37,115 nt of DNA from Planctomycetaceae bacterium (GCA_031289675.1 JAITOZ010000159.1:1-37115); one strand, 5' to 3'. Positions 16,290 through 25,428 are shown, counted from the stretch's first letter. Notes: generated by a model from the letters alone, not told the origin. Program-made: numbers and translations.

Positions 16290-16744
16290 GGCTCTTGTCT
16301 CGCATCTCACGGCTTGATAGAATGCAAGTCTATGCGTTATAACAGGTCGAGTGTCTATCAAGTTAACAAAAATAATACGGTACTTTTGCGAGGATATTAC
16401 GGCGGTCTTCACTGCTGTCATCATTGGCGTAAATCGGCGTGCGGTTGATTCCTGGGATATTCGTGAGCAGATATTTGCGCAAACATTGAAAGAAATTCGG
16501 CAAGAACTCGGCGGGATTGAACTCGATAAGTCGTATCTTTGGAACAAAGCGGGTACGCGGCAAGCGCGGTCGCGATGCGGCAGGTTTGACCGCCGCTTGG
16601 TTTGCCAAAAGAAAAACTCGCAAAGTTTAACGGTTGTACTTCACAAACTTTTATGTTACACTCGAGAGAATGTGATTTCCGTTTCAATCACCGAAAAGAA
16701 AACCTAGACAAAATCGTCAAAAATTTGCTAAAAACATAAGAGCC
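16290..16744 (+). mobile_element. IS1595-type relic bounded by short inverted repeats
   Basis: GGCTCTTGT (16290-16298) and ATAAGAGCC (16736-16744) form imperfect terminal inverted repeats of about eight bases around a shrunken transposase gene. The 455-bp size is about half that of an intact element of this family. I see no target-site duplication. Family assignment comes from the transposase remains. Confidence 0.5.
16339..16739 (+). pseudogene. Transposase remnant, IS1595 type
   Basis: Three frames must be joined to read the protein: a start like that of the first relic, then SWDIREQIFAQTLKEIRQELGGIELDKSY with the first catalytic Asp, then a jump over the catalytic core into WFAKRKTRKV. 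Finally the C-terminus SRECDFRFNHRKENLDKI ends at the stop 16737-16739. The C-terminal segment matches the family's ECEFRFNHR block. The same region around GGTTTGACCGCCGCTTGG is shared with the relic at the left end, so the two descend from the same deleted ancestor or from each other. Confidence 0.7.
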
Positions 16745-16828
16745 GGCATCGCCGCCGCACAAATGGATACGATTGCAACGGTTGCGGAGTTCAGGTTGTC
16801 CCGATAAAAACAACTTTGCGTATTCCCG

Positions 16829-16857
16829 TTGATTTTTCTTTCCTGACAGGCTAGAAT
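16829..16857 (+). promoter_or_regulatory. Probable bioB promoter
   Basis: TTGATT (16829-16834), 17 bp, TAGAAT (16852-16857). The leader to the bioB ATG at 16982 is about 118 nt. I see no biotin operator or riboswitch in it. Confidence 0.5.
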
Positions 16858-16981
16858 GCGCCCTATCGGTTTTCGCTGATCCGAAGACTGTTTGAAAATA
16901 GATTTACCCTTTTAGAGGGGATGTGAAAGTTCATGGAGAATACGTTTCGTTGTTCTCCCCCAAACCAAGTCCGCCGCTGTA

Positions 16982-17914
16982 ATGTCTTTAACGCTTGACG
17001 ACATCGCCCGTATTCAACTCGAAGAAATTTTTGCCGAAACAGAACGTATCCGTACAGAAACCTTCGGTAATAAAATCAGTTTTTGCGGTATTGTGAACAT
17101 CAAAAGCGGACGCTGCCGAATGGACTGCCGTTTTTGTGCGCAAAGCGGACATCATCAAGCAGCAGTTGAAACCTACCCGCTGCGCAGCGGCGGTGAAATT
17201 GCCGAGGCGACGCGGCAACTTTGGAAACAAGGAGTCTCCCGCGTCGGCTGGGTTGCCAGCGGCTGCTCACCGGCACCGGACGAACTGGACAGAATTATCA
17301 CTTCGGCAGAAGCCGTGTTGTCGTCTGCATCGGCGGCAGAGACTAACGTATCGGGTTCGCTCTGCTGTGCCTCGCTGGGGCAGTTAGAGAGTGAGCCGCT
17401 TTCCCGATTGAAGGCTGCCGGTTTTCAGCGGTATCATCATAATCTTGAAACGTCCGAGCGTTTTTATCCGGCAATCTGTACCACACAGCACTGGCAAGAC
17501 CGCTTGGCAACATTAGAGCGGGTTAAGATACTCGGCTGGGAACTATGCAGCGGCGGTTTGTTCGGACTTGGTGAAAGTTGGCAAGACCGCTGGGATTTAG
17601 CGATGACCCTCAAAGGGCTGAATGTCGATTCCGTGCCGCTGAATTTTTATAATGCGATACCCGGTACGCCGTTTGCCGGAAAGTTGCCTCTGGAAATGGA
17701 CGAGGCATTGCGTATCACGGCATTATTCCGTATTGCGTTGCCGAAGGCGGCAATTCGGATTTGCGGCGGACGACCGAAAATCTTTTCAGAGAACAGCGGA
17801 TTATTGTTTCGCGCCGGTGCCGATGCGCTGATGACAGGCAATTATCTGACGACATCCGGCATTACACCGCAGCGGGACAAGGAACTCATCAGACAGTGCG
17901 GACTTCGGTATTAA
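16982..17914 (+). CDS. bioB: Biotin synthase
   Basis: A 310-residue radical-SAM enzyme that inserts sulfur into dethiobiotin, the last step of biotin synthesis. The iron-sulfur motif is CRMDCRFC (45-52, CxxxCxxC). Further BioB signatures are WVASGCSPAPDELDRI, YHHNLETSERFYPAICTTQHW (matching the family's YNHNLDTS...), CSGGLFGLGESWQDRWDLA and VPLNFYNAIPGTPFA, then the C-terminal RICGGRPKIF, where BioB keeps an Arg. The length is normal. No other biotin gene is in the window. The next gene begins 28 bp downstream and is probably in the same transcript. Confidence 0.93.
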   Translation: MSLTLDDIARIQLEEIFAETERIRTETFGNKISFCGIVNIKSGRCRMDCRFCAQSGHHQAAVETYPLRSGGEIAEATRQLWKQGVSRVGWVASGCSPAPDELDRIITSAEAVLSSASAAETNVSGSLCCASLGQLESEPLSRLKAAGFQRYHHNLETSERFYPAICTTQHWQDRLATLERVKILGWELCSGGLFGLGESWQDRWDLAMTLKGLNVDSVPLNFYNAIPGTPFAGKLPLEMDEALRITALFRIALPKAAIRICGGRPKIFSENSGLLFRAGADALMTGNYLTTSGITPQRDKELIRQCGLRY

Positions 17915-17942
17915 ACAGAAAACCGTTACAAAAACGACTTTA

Positions 17943-18251
17943 ATGAATGACATATCGCTGCGTGATTTGCAGGATTTAATTTACAAAATGTATTACGCTA
18001 AAGACGTGCAGCGCGGGGCGGAAGCCACGTTTCTTTGGCTCATCGAAGAGGTCGGCGAACTTGCTGCTGCGGTACGTTCCGGTACAACCGAAGAAATGCA
18101 GGGCGAATTTGCAGATGTCATCGCTTGGCTTGTTACCATTGCCAATGTAAAAGGCATCGACCTCGCCGAAGCCCTCGCAAAGAAATACGGCGGCGGCTGT
18201 CCGGGCTGTGGAAAATACATTTGTCAATGTCCCGATAGTGAAAAACCATAA
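17943..18251 (+). CDS. MazG-like nucleotide pyrophosphohydrolase
   Basis: A 102-residue all-alpha NTP-PPase of the MazG type, expected to hydrolyse nucleoside triphosphates, often damaged or unwanted ones, to monophosphates. The metal-binding motif is LIEEVGELAAAVR (about 28-40, ExxE-type), and the second is GEFADVIAWLV (about 54-64, ExxD-type). A C-terminal extension of about 18 residues holds four Cys (CPGCGKYICQC), a possible metal site that minimal MazG proteins lack. It lies 28 bp after bioB with purF next, and ATG 17943 is the only sensible start. The true substrate cannot be told from sequence. Confidence 0.85.
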   Translation: MNDISLRDLQDLIYKMYYAKDVQRGAEATFLWLIEEVGELAAAVRSGTTEEMQGEFADVIAWLVTIANVKGIDLAEALAKKYGGGCPGCGKYICQCPDSEKP

Positions 18252-18266
18252 CATTTCCGGCATTGA

Positions 18267-18295
18267 TTGACACGGGGGCGTAATAGATTGATAAT
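18267..18295 (+). promoter_or_regulatory. purF promoter
   Basis: TTGACA (18267-18272), 17 bp, GATAAT (18290-18295). The predicted transcription start near 18302 lies 38 nt upstream of the ATG at 18340. It also probably drives the UDP-sugar pyrophosphorylase gene. Confidence 0.7.
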
Positions 18296-18339
18296 GGAGG
18301 CAGCGGCGGGACCGGCTATTGTCCTCTGTTCCTGACTTA

Positions 18340-19965
18340 ATGAGTGAACTGCACGAAGAATGCGGCGTTGCCGCCATTTATCATTTGTCCAAAGGCGGTC
18401 AATCGCCGCTCTGTCTCCCGCAGGGACGTGAAGCCGCGTCGGTGCTGATGCCGCGAATGTTACTCGACCTGCAAAATCGGGGACAACTCGCCGCCGGATT
18501 TACAACTTACTCGCCGTTCCGCAAACAACTGATTGACACGCACAAAGATGTCGGTACGGTTTCCGAAGTTTTTCATACTGCCAAAAAAGATAAGTTTTGC
18601 CATCTGATGCAGGAATATGCCGGACGCGCCGCTATCGGTCACGTCCGGTACGCTACCTGCGGCAGAGACGACAGGAGTTATGCGCAGCCCTTTGAGAGAC
18701 ATCATATTAAGAAGCATAAATGGTTTAGTTTTGCCTTTAACGGTCAACTGGCAAACTACGGCGACCTGCGGGAAACACTTCTCAACGACAGTAATACTTA
18801 TCTTGCCCGCGAAACAGATACCGAAGTGATGATGCACTACATCTGCGCCGCTTTATCGCCGCAGGACGACCCGGACTTGCTCAAGGTCTGCCGGTCGCTG
18901 ACTAATTTTTTCGACGGAGCATACAACATCGTTTTTCTCAATGCACTCGGCGATATGTTCGTTGCCAGAGACCCGCTCGGATTCAAACCGCTCTGTTACG
19001 CTGTCGAGGATTCCTTGTTTGCCGCTGCAAGTGAAAGTACGGCACTTTTTAATCTTGGTTTTTCCGCAGAGAATATCAAGCGGGTGGAACCGGGGCAAAT
19101 CATCATTGTCAATGACAAAGGGATTCGTTTTGAACGTTTTGCGGAGTCAACACGGACAGCGCACTGTTTCTTTGAATGGATTTATTTTGCGAACGTTGCC
19201 AGTTCGATTGACACAAGAAGCGTGTATCTGGCACGGAAAAATCTCGGTGCCGAATTGGCGCAGCAGGAGCGTGAACTCGGTGATATCGAAATTGATTCCG
19301 ATACGATTGTCGTTCCCGTACCGGACACAAGTAAAGCGGCAGCGGATTCGATGGCTTATTCGCTGGGCATACCGAGTCTTGAAGGCTTGATGCGTAACCG
19401 GTACAGCGGACGGACTTTTATCGAAGGCGGCGATAACCGGTGGAAAAAGGCACAGACAAAATACACACCGCTTCGCGATGTACTCGAAGGAAAAAAGGTG
19501 TTTCTCGTTGAAGATTCGATTGTCCGCAGTACGACGATGCGGGTGCTGTTAGAGCGGATTCGTGAATTAGGACACGCTAAAGAAATTCACGTTCGGGCTG
19601 CGTGTCCGCCGATAACGGGACCGTGTTTTTACGGAATTGATATGTCCACGTATAGTGAATTGTTTGTTCCGCAATATATGGATGATGCTCCGTTGGAGGA
19701 GTGGCAGGTAACGCGGACCGTTGAAAATAAGATGGCAAAGGATTTGGGAGCCGATTCGCTGCGTTATTTGCCGGTCGATGCGGTTTCACGGGCAATCGGG
19801 TTGCCGCCGGAGCGTTTGTGTCGGGCGTGTATTACAGGACAGTATCCGACCCAGTGGGGACGAAAGTTATCGAAAGAGGCTTTTGACGAATATCAGGCGG
19901 AATTTACCCTAACCGGCGGACAGACCTTTGAGGGACAGCGTTTGAGTATTCTCGGCGGCAGATAA
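18340..19965 (+). CDS. purF: Amidophosphoribosyltransferase
   Basis: A 541-residue PurF homologue, which makes phosphoribosylamine from PRPP and glutamine in the first committed step of purine synthesis. From ATG 18340 the protein begins [16 protein letters not shown]. Cleavage before Cys8 would expose the N-terminal nucleophile of the glutaminase domain. That domain continues with [22 protein letters not shown] and [14 protein letters not shown]. The phosphoribosyltransferase domain has [25 protein letters not shown] and the PRPP loop [14 protein letters not shown]. The usual loop is VDDSIVRGTT, so Asp-to-Glu and Gly-to-Ser changes are present. The TTG seven codons upstream is less likely. 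I see no Shine-Dalgarno sequence at either start. The next gene follows by 33 bp. Confidence 0.9.
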   Translation: MSELHEECGVAAIYHLSKGGQSPLCLPQGREAASVLMPRMLLDLQNRGQLAAGFTTYSPFRKQLIDTHKDVGTVSEVFHTAKKDKFCHLMQEYAGRAAIGHVRYATCGRDDRSYAQPFERHHIKKHKWFSFAFNGQLANYGDLRETLLNDSNTYLARETDTEVMMHYICAALSPQDDPDLLKVCRSLTNFFDGAYNIVFLNALGDMFVARDPLGFKPLCYAVEDSLFAAASESTALFNLGFSAENIKRVEPGQIIIVNDKGIRFERFAESTRTAHCFFEWIYFANVASSIDTRSVYLARKNLGAELAQQERELGDIEIDSDTIVVPVPDTSKAAADSMAYSLGIPSLEGLMRNRYSGRTFIEGGDNRWKKAQTKYTPLRDVLEGKKVFLVEDSIVRSTTMRVLLERIRELGHAKEIHVRAACPPITGPCFYGIDMSTYSELFVPQYMDDAPLEEWQVTRTVENKMAKDLGADSLRYLPVDAVSRAIGLPPERLCRACITGQYPTQWGRKLSKEAFDEYQAEFTLTGGQTFEGQRLSILGGR

Positions 19966-19998
19966 CGTGGAAAGTAATCTCTAAACATTCAATTTCAA

Positions 19999-21318
19999 AT
20001 GAAAAATTCTCTTCTCTCTGTTTTGAAACCTTTCGGGCAGGAACACCTTTTGACGTTTTGGGATAATCTCTCCGCGACCGAACGCACGCATTTAGCGGCG
20101 CAGATTCACTCTATTGTACAAAATACCGGCTTCGCTGAGATTGCCGAACTCTATGAAAAACGCGGCGAAACCGCTGAATACGAATCATTAGTCAGCAGGG
20201 CAAACGACCCGGAAGCGTACAAATTTTCAACGGTAACTGACCCAACACCCGTTAAATCCCCGAAAGCCTTGACTCCGCCGGATGCTGTTCTGCTCGGTCA
20301 AGAGGCTTTACGTAACAGAAAAGTTGCCGCTGCTCTCGTTGCCGGAGGACAAGGAACCCGGCTCGGTTTTCCGCACCCAAAAGGAATGTATCCGATTGGA
20401 CCGGCAAGCGGCGCAACTCTCTTTCAAATTCACTGCGAAAAGATTTTAGCAGCACAGCAGCAATACGGACACACTATCCCGTATTGTATTATGACAAGTC
20501 CGGCAACACATCAGGAAACTGTTCAATTTTTGCACGATAACCGGTATTTCGGTCTACAGGAAAAAGCCGTGTTCCTTTTTTGTCAGGGAACGATGCCGGC
20601 AGTGTCGATGACAACAGGGAAAGTGCTGCTTGATACTCCGTCGTCCATCGCATTAAGTCCCGATGGACACGGCGGAATGCTGGCGGCAATCACACGAAAG
20701 ACGGCGGAGAACGCTGAATCCTCAATACTCGATACTTTAGAGCAGCGAGGTATCGAATACTTGTTTTATCATCAGGTTGATAATCCGCTTGTCCAAATCT
20801 TATCGCCGGAGTTTCTCGGTTATCATATCGGTTCAGGCAGCGAATTGACCAGTCAGGTTGTCCGTAAACGTTTTCCTACAGAAAAGGTCGGCAATATCGT
20901 AGAAATCGGCGGCAGACTCCGCATTATCGAATACAGCGATTTACCGGAATCGGCGGCAAAGTTGACGAACCCGGACGGGACATTGAAAATCTGGGCAGGA
21001 AGTATTGCCGCTCACGTTTTTAACACGGCATTGTTGAGGCGGGAGTCGAAAAACAAGGCATCGCTGCCGTTTCATCTTGCCGAAAAGAAAGTACCGTATA
21101 TTGATTTGCAGAGCGGCGAACGAATTAAACCGGAGCAGGAAAATGCCGTAAAGTTTGAGCGGTTTATATTTGATTTACTGCCGTCGGCGACGAACGCTGT
21201 TGTGGTCGAAGTTGACCCGCCGCATCACTACGCCCCGCTGAAAAATGCACCGGGCAGCGCATCGGACTGCCCGGAAACGGTCAAGCAAAACATTGCCGCT
21301 CTTTATCCCAACTGGTAG
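19999..21318 (+). CDS. UDP-sugar pyrophosphorylase (UAP1/UDPGP family)
   Basis: A 439-residue nucleotidyltransferase of the eukaryotic-type UDPGP family, which forms UDP-sugars such as UDP-GlcNAc from UTP and the sugar 1-phosphate. The nucleotide-binding signature LVAGGQGTRLGFPHPKG is at 113-129. The uridine and sugar contacts follow: CIMTSPATHQETVQF, LSPDGHGGMLAAI, YLFYHQVDNPLV with the metal Asp, then VGNIVEIGGRLRIIEYSDLP. The lack of an acetyltransferase domain separates it from GlmU. UDP-GlcNAc versus UDP-Glc cannot be settled, though the layout favours UAP. It shares purF's transcript, 33 bp downstream. It ends only 23 bp from the convergent HzsA-related gene. Confidence 0.88.
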   Translation: MKNSLLSVLKPFGQEHLLTFWDNLSATERTHLAAQIHSIVQNTGFAEIAELYEKRGETAEYESLVSRANDPEAYKFSTVTDPTPVKSPKALTPPDAVLLGQEALRNRKVAAALVAGGQGTRLGFPHPKGMYPIGPASGATLFQIHCEKILAAQQQYGHTIPYCIMTSPATHQETVQFLHDNRYFGLQEKAVFLFCQGTMPAVSMTTGKVLLDTPSSIALSPDGHGGMLAAITRKTAENAESSILDTLEQRGIEYLFYHQVDNPLVQILSPEFLGYHIGSGSELTSQVVRKRFPTEKVGNIVEIGGRLRIIEYSDLPESAAKLTNPDGTLKIWAGSIAAHVFNTALLRRESKNKASLPFHLAEKKVPYIDLQSGERIKPEQENAVKFERFIFDLLPSATNAVVVEVDPPHHYAPLKNAPGSASDCPETVKQNIAALYPNW

Positions 21319-21341
21319 GCAGGCAGCAGGTTCGCTCGCAC

Positions 21342-24300
21342 TTACCGCTTGCCCAGCCGGGTGCGCAGATGATCGATTTCGATTTCCGCAAACTTTGTCC
21401 GCTTGGCTTCAAAATACTGATACAGCGACTTTTGCTCGTCCGTCCACTCGTTCGCCTCCGTGTAAGCACCGCAGAACGGGACACATAAGTCAATCCAGCA
21501 CGCCGCGAGCCGCTTTTCTGCCGGCGTTAAAGAAACTTTGTAATGCGCCGGTTCCAAAAAATTCATCAGACCGCTCTTGGACGAACCGTTAAAATACGGC
21601 GGAAGCACCATCGGAATCGACTCCGCATCCGTCCAGTTAATATGCTTGCCGCTGACTCCGTAATTCGTCAGTTGAAGATACGATGTCAAATAAGCACGTC
21701 CATTAACCTGCCAGGAATGTTCACTCTTACCGATAAAATCGTTTTTCAGGTTCTCGTGAACAACCCCGCGAAGGTCTAATTCGGAAGTTTTCACGTCCGA
21801 TTTTTTGAAAGAGACCTGTTTCATTTCCGGCTCTTTGCCGCCGTTATGGCACGAAACGCAGTGTTTGTCCCAAATCGGCTGAATCTGTTTCGTGTAACTG
21901 AAACCTTCGACCCGGTCAAAACCTTTCGGACTGTTCACCGAGAGATAGGAATCGACCGAATCCAGTGCCGATACCGCCGCCAGTTTCTGTACAGGTTTCC
22001 GCATAGCAAGCGTTGTCTGCGATGCTGTTACAGATATATTTTTATCTTCGTGGCAGCCGATACAGGCGAACGTTTCGCCGGGTTGAAGCGTTGTCCAACT
22101 CCGCATTGTTTGAACGCAATATCCCTTTTCGTCCAATAATTGGAAATAGACTGGTGTTCGGGCAGGGACTTCGACATAAACGCTTCCGTCTTCTTCAACC
22201 GGAACTTCACCGAGAACGTGTTTGACATCCCACGAACCGCTTCCGGCGGCTATCGGCGTAGTTACACGGTCTCGTGAACCTCTGGCACCATAAGCCGTAT
22301 TCCGACCGTCCGTTATGCCGTCCCGCACATGTCCCGCCCGAAATTCGAGACCGACAACGCGCATACTTTTGACCGTTCCCCGCTTGACACCAGTAAGTCC
22401 CTGTCCGATATAAATATCCTGTACATAATACTTTCCGGTATTTTGCGAGAAATCAACCTGCGACGGCTTCACCGACGGCACTGCCCGCGCAACAAGCGGT
22501 ATCGGCTGACCGCAGGAAATTGCGGAATCATACGCCAAGAGTTCCCGTCTTCCGTCAGCATTCATCCAATAGACACCGAAGGGGATTGGATACTTGGCAC
22601 GCGGTCCTCCTTCCGGCAGATAGGCAACGACGTAATTGTTCTCATCAATCGCAGCCGGATATTGAAATTGCTCTCCGTCTTGACCAAATTGATCGTTCAT
22701 CTTGAAGATGCTTTTTGTTGTAACAGGAATTTCGCTTTTTCGTAACGGAGCAGGAAAGTCGATACCGGCATTGCCCTCCGTTCCTCTTGAGCGGTCAATC
22801 AGAATCAACTTGCCCCGTTGGTCGGTGTGATGACCGGAAGCAACGGCGATGACCTTGTTCGTTCCCGGAATACCGCGTGCGTGAATGATGGAGGTCGGAT
22901 AGTACGAACCGCCGCCGTAAAAAGCGGTCTGTGCTGTTCCATCAAGATTCATCTGAAAGAGCGGCTGCTGATGCACCGGATTGCGGTCATTGTATTCCCA
23001 GCGGGTATAAATGACCGTCCCGTTATCCAAAACCTGCGGATAGAGCGTATGAACCTGATCGAAACCGACACGGTGCAGATAAGCCCCGTCGGCAGCGCAG
23101 ATGTACAGATTCGAGACCGGAACGGGCCAACAATCAACGATCTGAACACAGCGGGTCGATTGGAAAACGATATTCCCGTCCGGCAAAAAGGCGGGTTCGA
23201 CATCGCTGCACGCTTCACCGCGTGTAATTTGTGTAACATTTCGATCCGCCAAGTCCATGATATAAAGATGAAAGTCATCGGACTTGTAATCTTCACGCAT
23301 CGAGAACACGATTTTTTTTGCGTCAAACGAAAGGTTCGGATCACGTATCATTCCGTTTGGTTTTTCGAGCAACAATGTATCGGTAAGCGAACCATCGGTG
23401 CCGACAGTCAACATACGGAGTTGCGCTCCGGGTCGGAAGTCGGGTATCTGTTCTTTGTAAGGATGGTCGGTAACCATATCGGTCGGATGCATCTGACAAG
23501 GACCGCTCAAAACACAATGCTTGGTGTAGATAATGTTAGCAGAGTTTCCTCCGTTTTGACTTTTCACGAGGCTTGCCAACCGCTGTGTCCGGCGGAGTCC
23601 GCACACGTTGATATAGAGTTCCTTCCAACGGGGATCGTTGCCGGAAACGTCTTGTAATTTTTGTAACTGCGACCGATATTCCGCTGCTTGAGAATTATCG
23701 TTGATTTCGGCAAGGACTTTCTGCACCATTGCCGATTCGATAGAGGAATCTTTCGCACCGGCAAAAATCGGCGTACCCGCCGGCAATTCCTCATTGGTTA
23801 AAGCGTTAATGTCGTAATTGCCTTTGGCTTTTCCGAAGTGAACGGTGAGTGTTGTTCCTTTGGGAATGTAACGGTAAGTCAAGGCGTGGGGAGTACGTTT
23901 ATTGTAATCGTAGGAAATGCTTGCTTTGCCGTTTTCTCCCGCATCAAACGAAATCGGAAAGGTGCGGTCTTCGTTATTGTACTTCCGGCAGTAAATGCGC
24001 ACTTCGTAAGTTTTGCCCGGCGTGAGACCGGTCAGTTGCATTGCGGTATCTTGACCGTAATTGCAATCGCTCAAAAGGTTTTGCAGTCCGCTGGACTTAG
24101 CAACGGCAGGATCATCGGCAAAATTACCGAACGGATTGCTAAGCCCGCCTTTCCAGCCGTAAGAAGTTGTCGTACCGTTAATGATGCTCGTTCCGGCAGC
24201 GGCAGCCGTTTTTTGAAATTGCACACCGTTGATTTTGGCACCTTCGGCAACACCTTCTTTGCCGTAATCAAGAAGGTGCGTGTAGGTTTTGTTGACCGCA

Positions 24301-24572
24301 AAACCGGTGGATGTGTCGTCGGTCAAATCGTTAAAAACAACAGATGACGGTGTCGCAAAACAATTGTCGATGTTGAGACCGTAGTCCTGATACATCCAGT
24401 CCCGGTGCAAGCGGTCCGGTGAAAGCGGCTGTGCTTCGGCAGCGTTCAGCCCTTTATTTTTAGGGACGGTAACCGTATCGGTTGAGGCGGGACACGCTTC
24501 TTCGGCATGGAGCAGCGGCGAAGAAACAAAAACACAGCAGAGGCAAAGCGATGCGGTGACAAAGCGTAACAT
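21342..24572 (-). CDS. HzsA-related di-haem protein with beta-propeller
   Basis: A 1076-residue exported protein: signal peptide 1-23, an N-terminal beta-rich domain (about 50-270, PGKTYEVRIYCRKYNNEDRTFPISFDAG), a helical linker, then a TolB/PD40-like propeller (about 350-650, with repeated blades such as DLADRNVTQITRGEACSDVEPAFLPDG). Two c-type haem motifs follow: CIGCH (837-841) and CVSCH (905-909). The middle and end resemble the alpha subunit of hydrazine synthase and its relatives in non-anammox planctomycetes. HzsB/HzsC-like genes are not present here, so I do not infer hydrazine synthesis; electron transfer or a sugar-linked periplasmic role is equally possible. An AAGGAG sequence lies eight bases before the ATG, and a strong promoter is at 24608-24636. 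It is the longest gene in the window. Confidence 0.85.
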   Translation of the reverse strand: MLRFVTASLCLCCVFVSSPLLHAEEACPASTDTVTVPKNKGLNAAEAQPLSPDRLHRDWMYQDYGLNIDNCFATPSSVVFNDLTDDTSTGFAVNKTYTHLLDYGKEGVAEGAKINGVQFQKTAAAAGTSIINGTTTSYGWKGGLSNPFGNFADDPAVAKSSGLQNLLSDCNYGQDTAMQLTGLTPGKTYEVRIYCRKYNNEDRTFPISFDAGENGKASISYDYNKRTPHALTYRYIPKGTTLTVHFGKAKGNYDINALTNEELPAGTPIFAGAKDSSIESAMVQKVLAEINDNSQAAEYRSQLQKLQDVSGNDPRWKELYINVCGLRRTQRLASLVKSQNGGNSANIIYTKHCVLSGPCQMHPTDMVTDHPYKEQIPDFRPGAQLRMLTVGTDGSLTDTLLLEKPNGMIRDPNLSFDAKKIVFSMREDYKSDDFHLYIMDLADRNVTQITRGEACSDVEPAFLPDGNIVFQSTRCVQIVDCWPVPVSNLYICAADGAYLHRVGFDQVHTLYPQVLDNGTVIYTRWEYNDRNPVHQQPLFQMNLDGTAQTAFYGGGSYYPTSIIHARGIPGTNKVIAVASGHHTDQRGKLILIDRSRGTEGNAGIDFPAPLRKSEIPVTTKSIFKMNDQFGQDGEQFQYPAAIDENNYVVAYLPEGGPRAKYPIPFGVYWMNADGRRELLAYDSAISCGQPIPLVARAVPSVKPSQVDFSQNTGKYYVQDIYIGQGLTGVKRGTVKSMRVVGLEFRAGHVRDGITDGRNTAYGARGSRDRVTTPIAAGSGSWDVKHVLGEVPVEEDGSVYVEVPARTPVYFQLLDEKGYCVQTMRSWTTLQPGETFACIGCHEDKNISVTASQTTLAMRKPVQKLAAVSALDSVDSYLSVNSPKGFDRVEGFSYTKQIQPIWDKHCVSCHNGGKEPEMKQVSFKKSDVKTSELDLRGVVHENLKNDFIGKSEHSWQVNGRAYLTSYLQLTNYGVSGKHINWTDAESIPMVLPPYFNGSSKSGLMNFLEPAHYKVSLTPAEKRLAACWIDLCVPFCGAYTEANEWTDEQKSLYQYFEAKRTKFAEIEIDHLRTRLGKR

Positions 24573-24607
24573 AATGAATCTCCTTTATGACGGAACGGTA
24601 CGCTTCC

Positions 24608-24636
24608 ATTTTACGCTGAAACAGGGCAAATGTCAA
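24608..24636 (-). promoter_or_regulatory. Promoter of the HzsA-related gene
   Basis: On the reverse strand TTGACA (24631-24636), 17 bp, TAAAAT (24608-24613). The leader to the ATG at 24572 is about 30 nt and contains the Shine-Dalgarno AAGGAG. Confidence 0.75.
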
Positions 24637-24692
24637 GAGCGAAGAGTTAGCGCACGAGTGAAGAGTATCAGCGTAAGCCCCTCGATAAGGCA

Positions 24693-25175
24693 CTACATTA
24701 TTCTGCATCTTGCAATGACGGTTACTTCTCGCTGCTCCCGCCGGGAGGCTTCTACAGACGACCGCTGCTGCGAACCTTCACCGCCGCTCCAACATTCGCC
24801 GTCTCCGAAACGCCGCACCTGATTACCCTTATTTCCAGCGGCGTTGTTTCGCTGCTGCTGTACTGCATATCGATATTGAAGCCGGTAAGCGGGTCGGTGA
24901 TGTGCCGGATAATGTAGTTCTCTTGTGAGGCGGTTTTCTAGGACGGTTGATGTTCCCGTTGGGACGGTTGCCCGATACAATGTAATTCCAAATTCATTTT
25001 GAAATTTTTCAATAAATCCATTTGCCTCTAATAATTTTAGATTTTCCTGGCAGTGAGAGCGGCTAACATCAAGTTCTTTGACGATGGTTTTTGTTGCAAA
25101 GGTTTTTGTGCAACGCTTAAAAATAAAGCGATAAGTTTCTGTCCTTCGTTTTTCAATTTTTGAAAAATCAATCAC
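24693..25175 (-). CDS. Winged-helix-like ORF with a dubious C-terminus
   Basis: The first about 70 of 160 residues look like a small winged helix: KTIVKELDVSRSHCQENLKLLEANGFIEKF is a helix-turn-helix plus wing. The start is GTG at 25175, six bases after a GGGGG run that could serve as ribosome binding site. From about residue 80 the sequence turns Arg/Gln/Gly-rich and unlike a folded protein. A different frame, ending at 24752, gives a better-looking continuation (NYIIRHITDPLTGFNIDMQY..., about 60 residues). The gene is therefore probably frameshifted, with its true end in that other frame. It lies directly behind the tRNA-Asp terminator. Function is unknown; DNA binding is likely only for the N-terminal part. 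Confidence 0.45.
   Translation of the reverse strand: MIDFSKIEKRRTETYRFIFKRCTKTFATKTIVKELDVSRSHCQENLKLLEANGFIEKFQNEFGITLYRATVPTGTSTVLENRLTRELHYPAHHRPAYRLQYRYAVQQQRNNAAGNKGNQVRRFGDGECWSGGEGSQQRSSVEASRREQREVTVIARCRIM
24752..24940 (-). pseudogene. Out-of-frame continuation of the winged-helix ORF
   Basis: This frame encodes about 60 residues of normal composition (HITDPLTGFNIDMQYSSSET, then PLEIRVIRCGVSETANVGAA) up to a stop at 24752-24754. It has no good start of its own. The simplest reading is a one-base frameshift near 24935-24945 in the preceding gene. I do not recognise the domain. Confidence 0.35.
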
Positions 25176-25205
25176 AAGACACCCCCTTTCAAGAAGTTGG
25201 GACGT

Positions 25206-25242
25206 AAAAAACCCGTCCCCTGTATAGAAACAGAGAACGGGT
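25206..25242 (-). terminator. Intrinsic terminator behind tRNA-Asp
   Basis: On the reverse strand ACCCGT pairs with ACGGGT, with a partly paired inner segment (CTCTGT/ACAGGG), followed by TTTTTT (25206-25211). It stands about 60 bp downstream of the tRNA gene. Confidence 0.75.
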
Positions 25243-25300
25243 AATTAGCACAGGTAGTCGTGGGATTGCTAGCACGTATTCCGGCAATCCCCCTGTACAT

Positions 25301-25374
<74 letters not shown>

Positions 25375-25400
25375 TGCAAATATCTCCAACAAGTCCCCAT

Positions 25401-25428
25401 ATTTTACGATACCTGTCAGTTTTTTCAA
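25401..25428 (-). promoter_or_regulatory. Promoter of tRNA-Asp
   Basis: On the reverse strand TTGAAA (25423-25428), 16 bp, TAAAAT (25401-25406), placing the transcription start about 20 nt before the mature tRNA 5' end. Confidence 0.6.

Noticed and set aside
1-16744. Composite transposon carrying the left 16 kb
   Set aside because: Both ends are decayed relics in opposite orientation without target duplications, and the enclosed genes are ordinary chromosomal ones.
22818-23657. 279-codon forward ORF inside the HzsA-related gene
   Set aside because: Antisense to a well-supported reading frame with haem motifs; its composition is basic and unlike a folded protein.
21342-24572. Evidence for anammox metabolism
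   Set aside because: Only an alpha-subunit-like protein is present; HzsA relatives occur in non-anammox bacteria.
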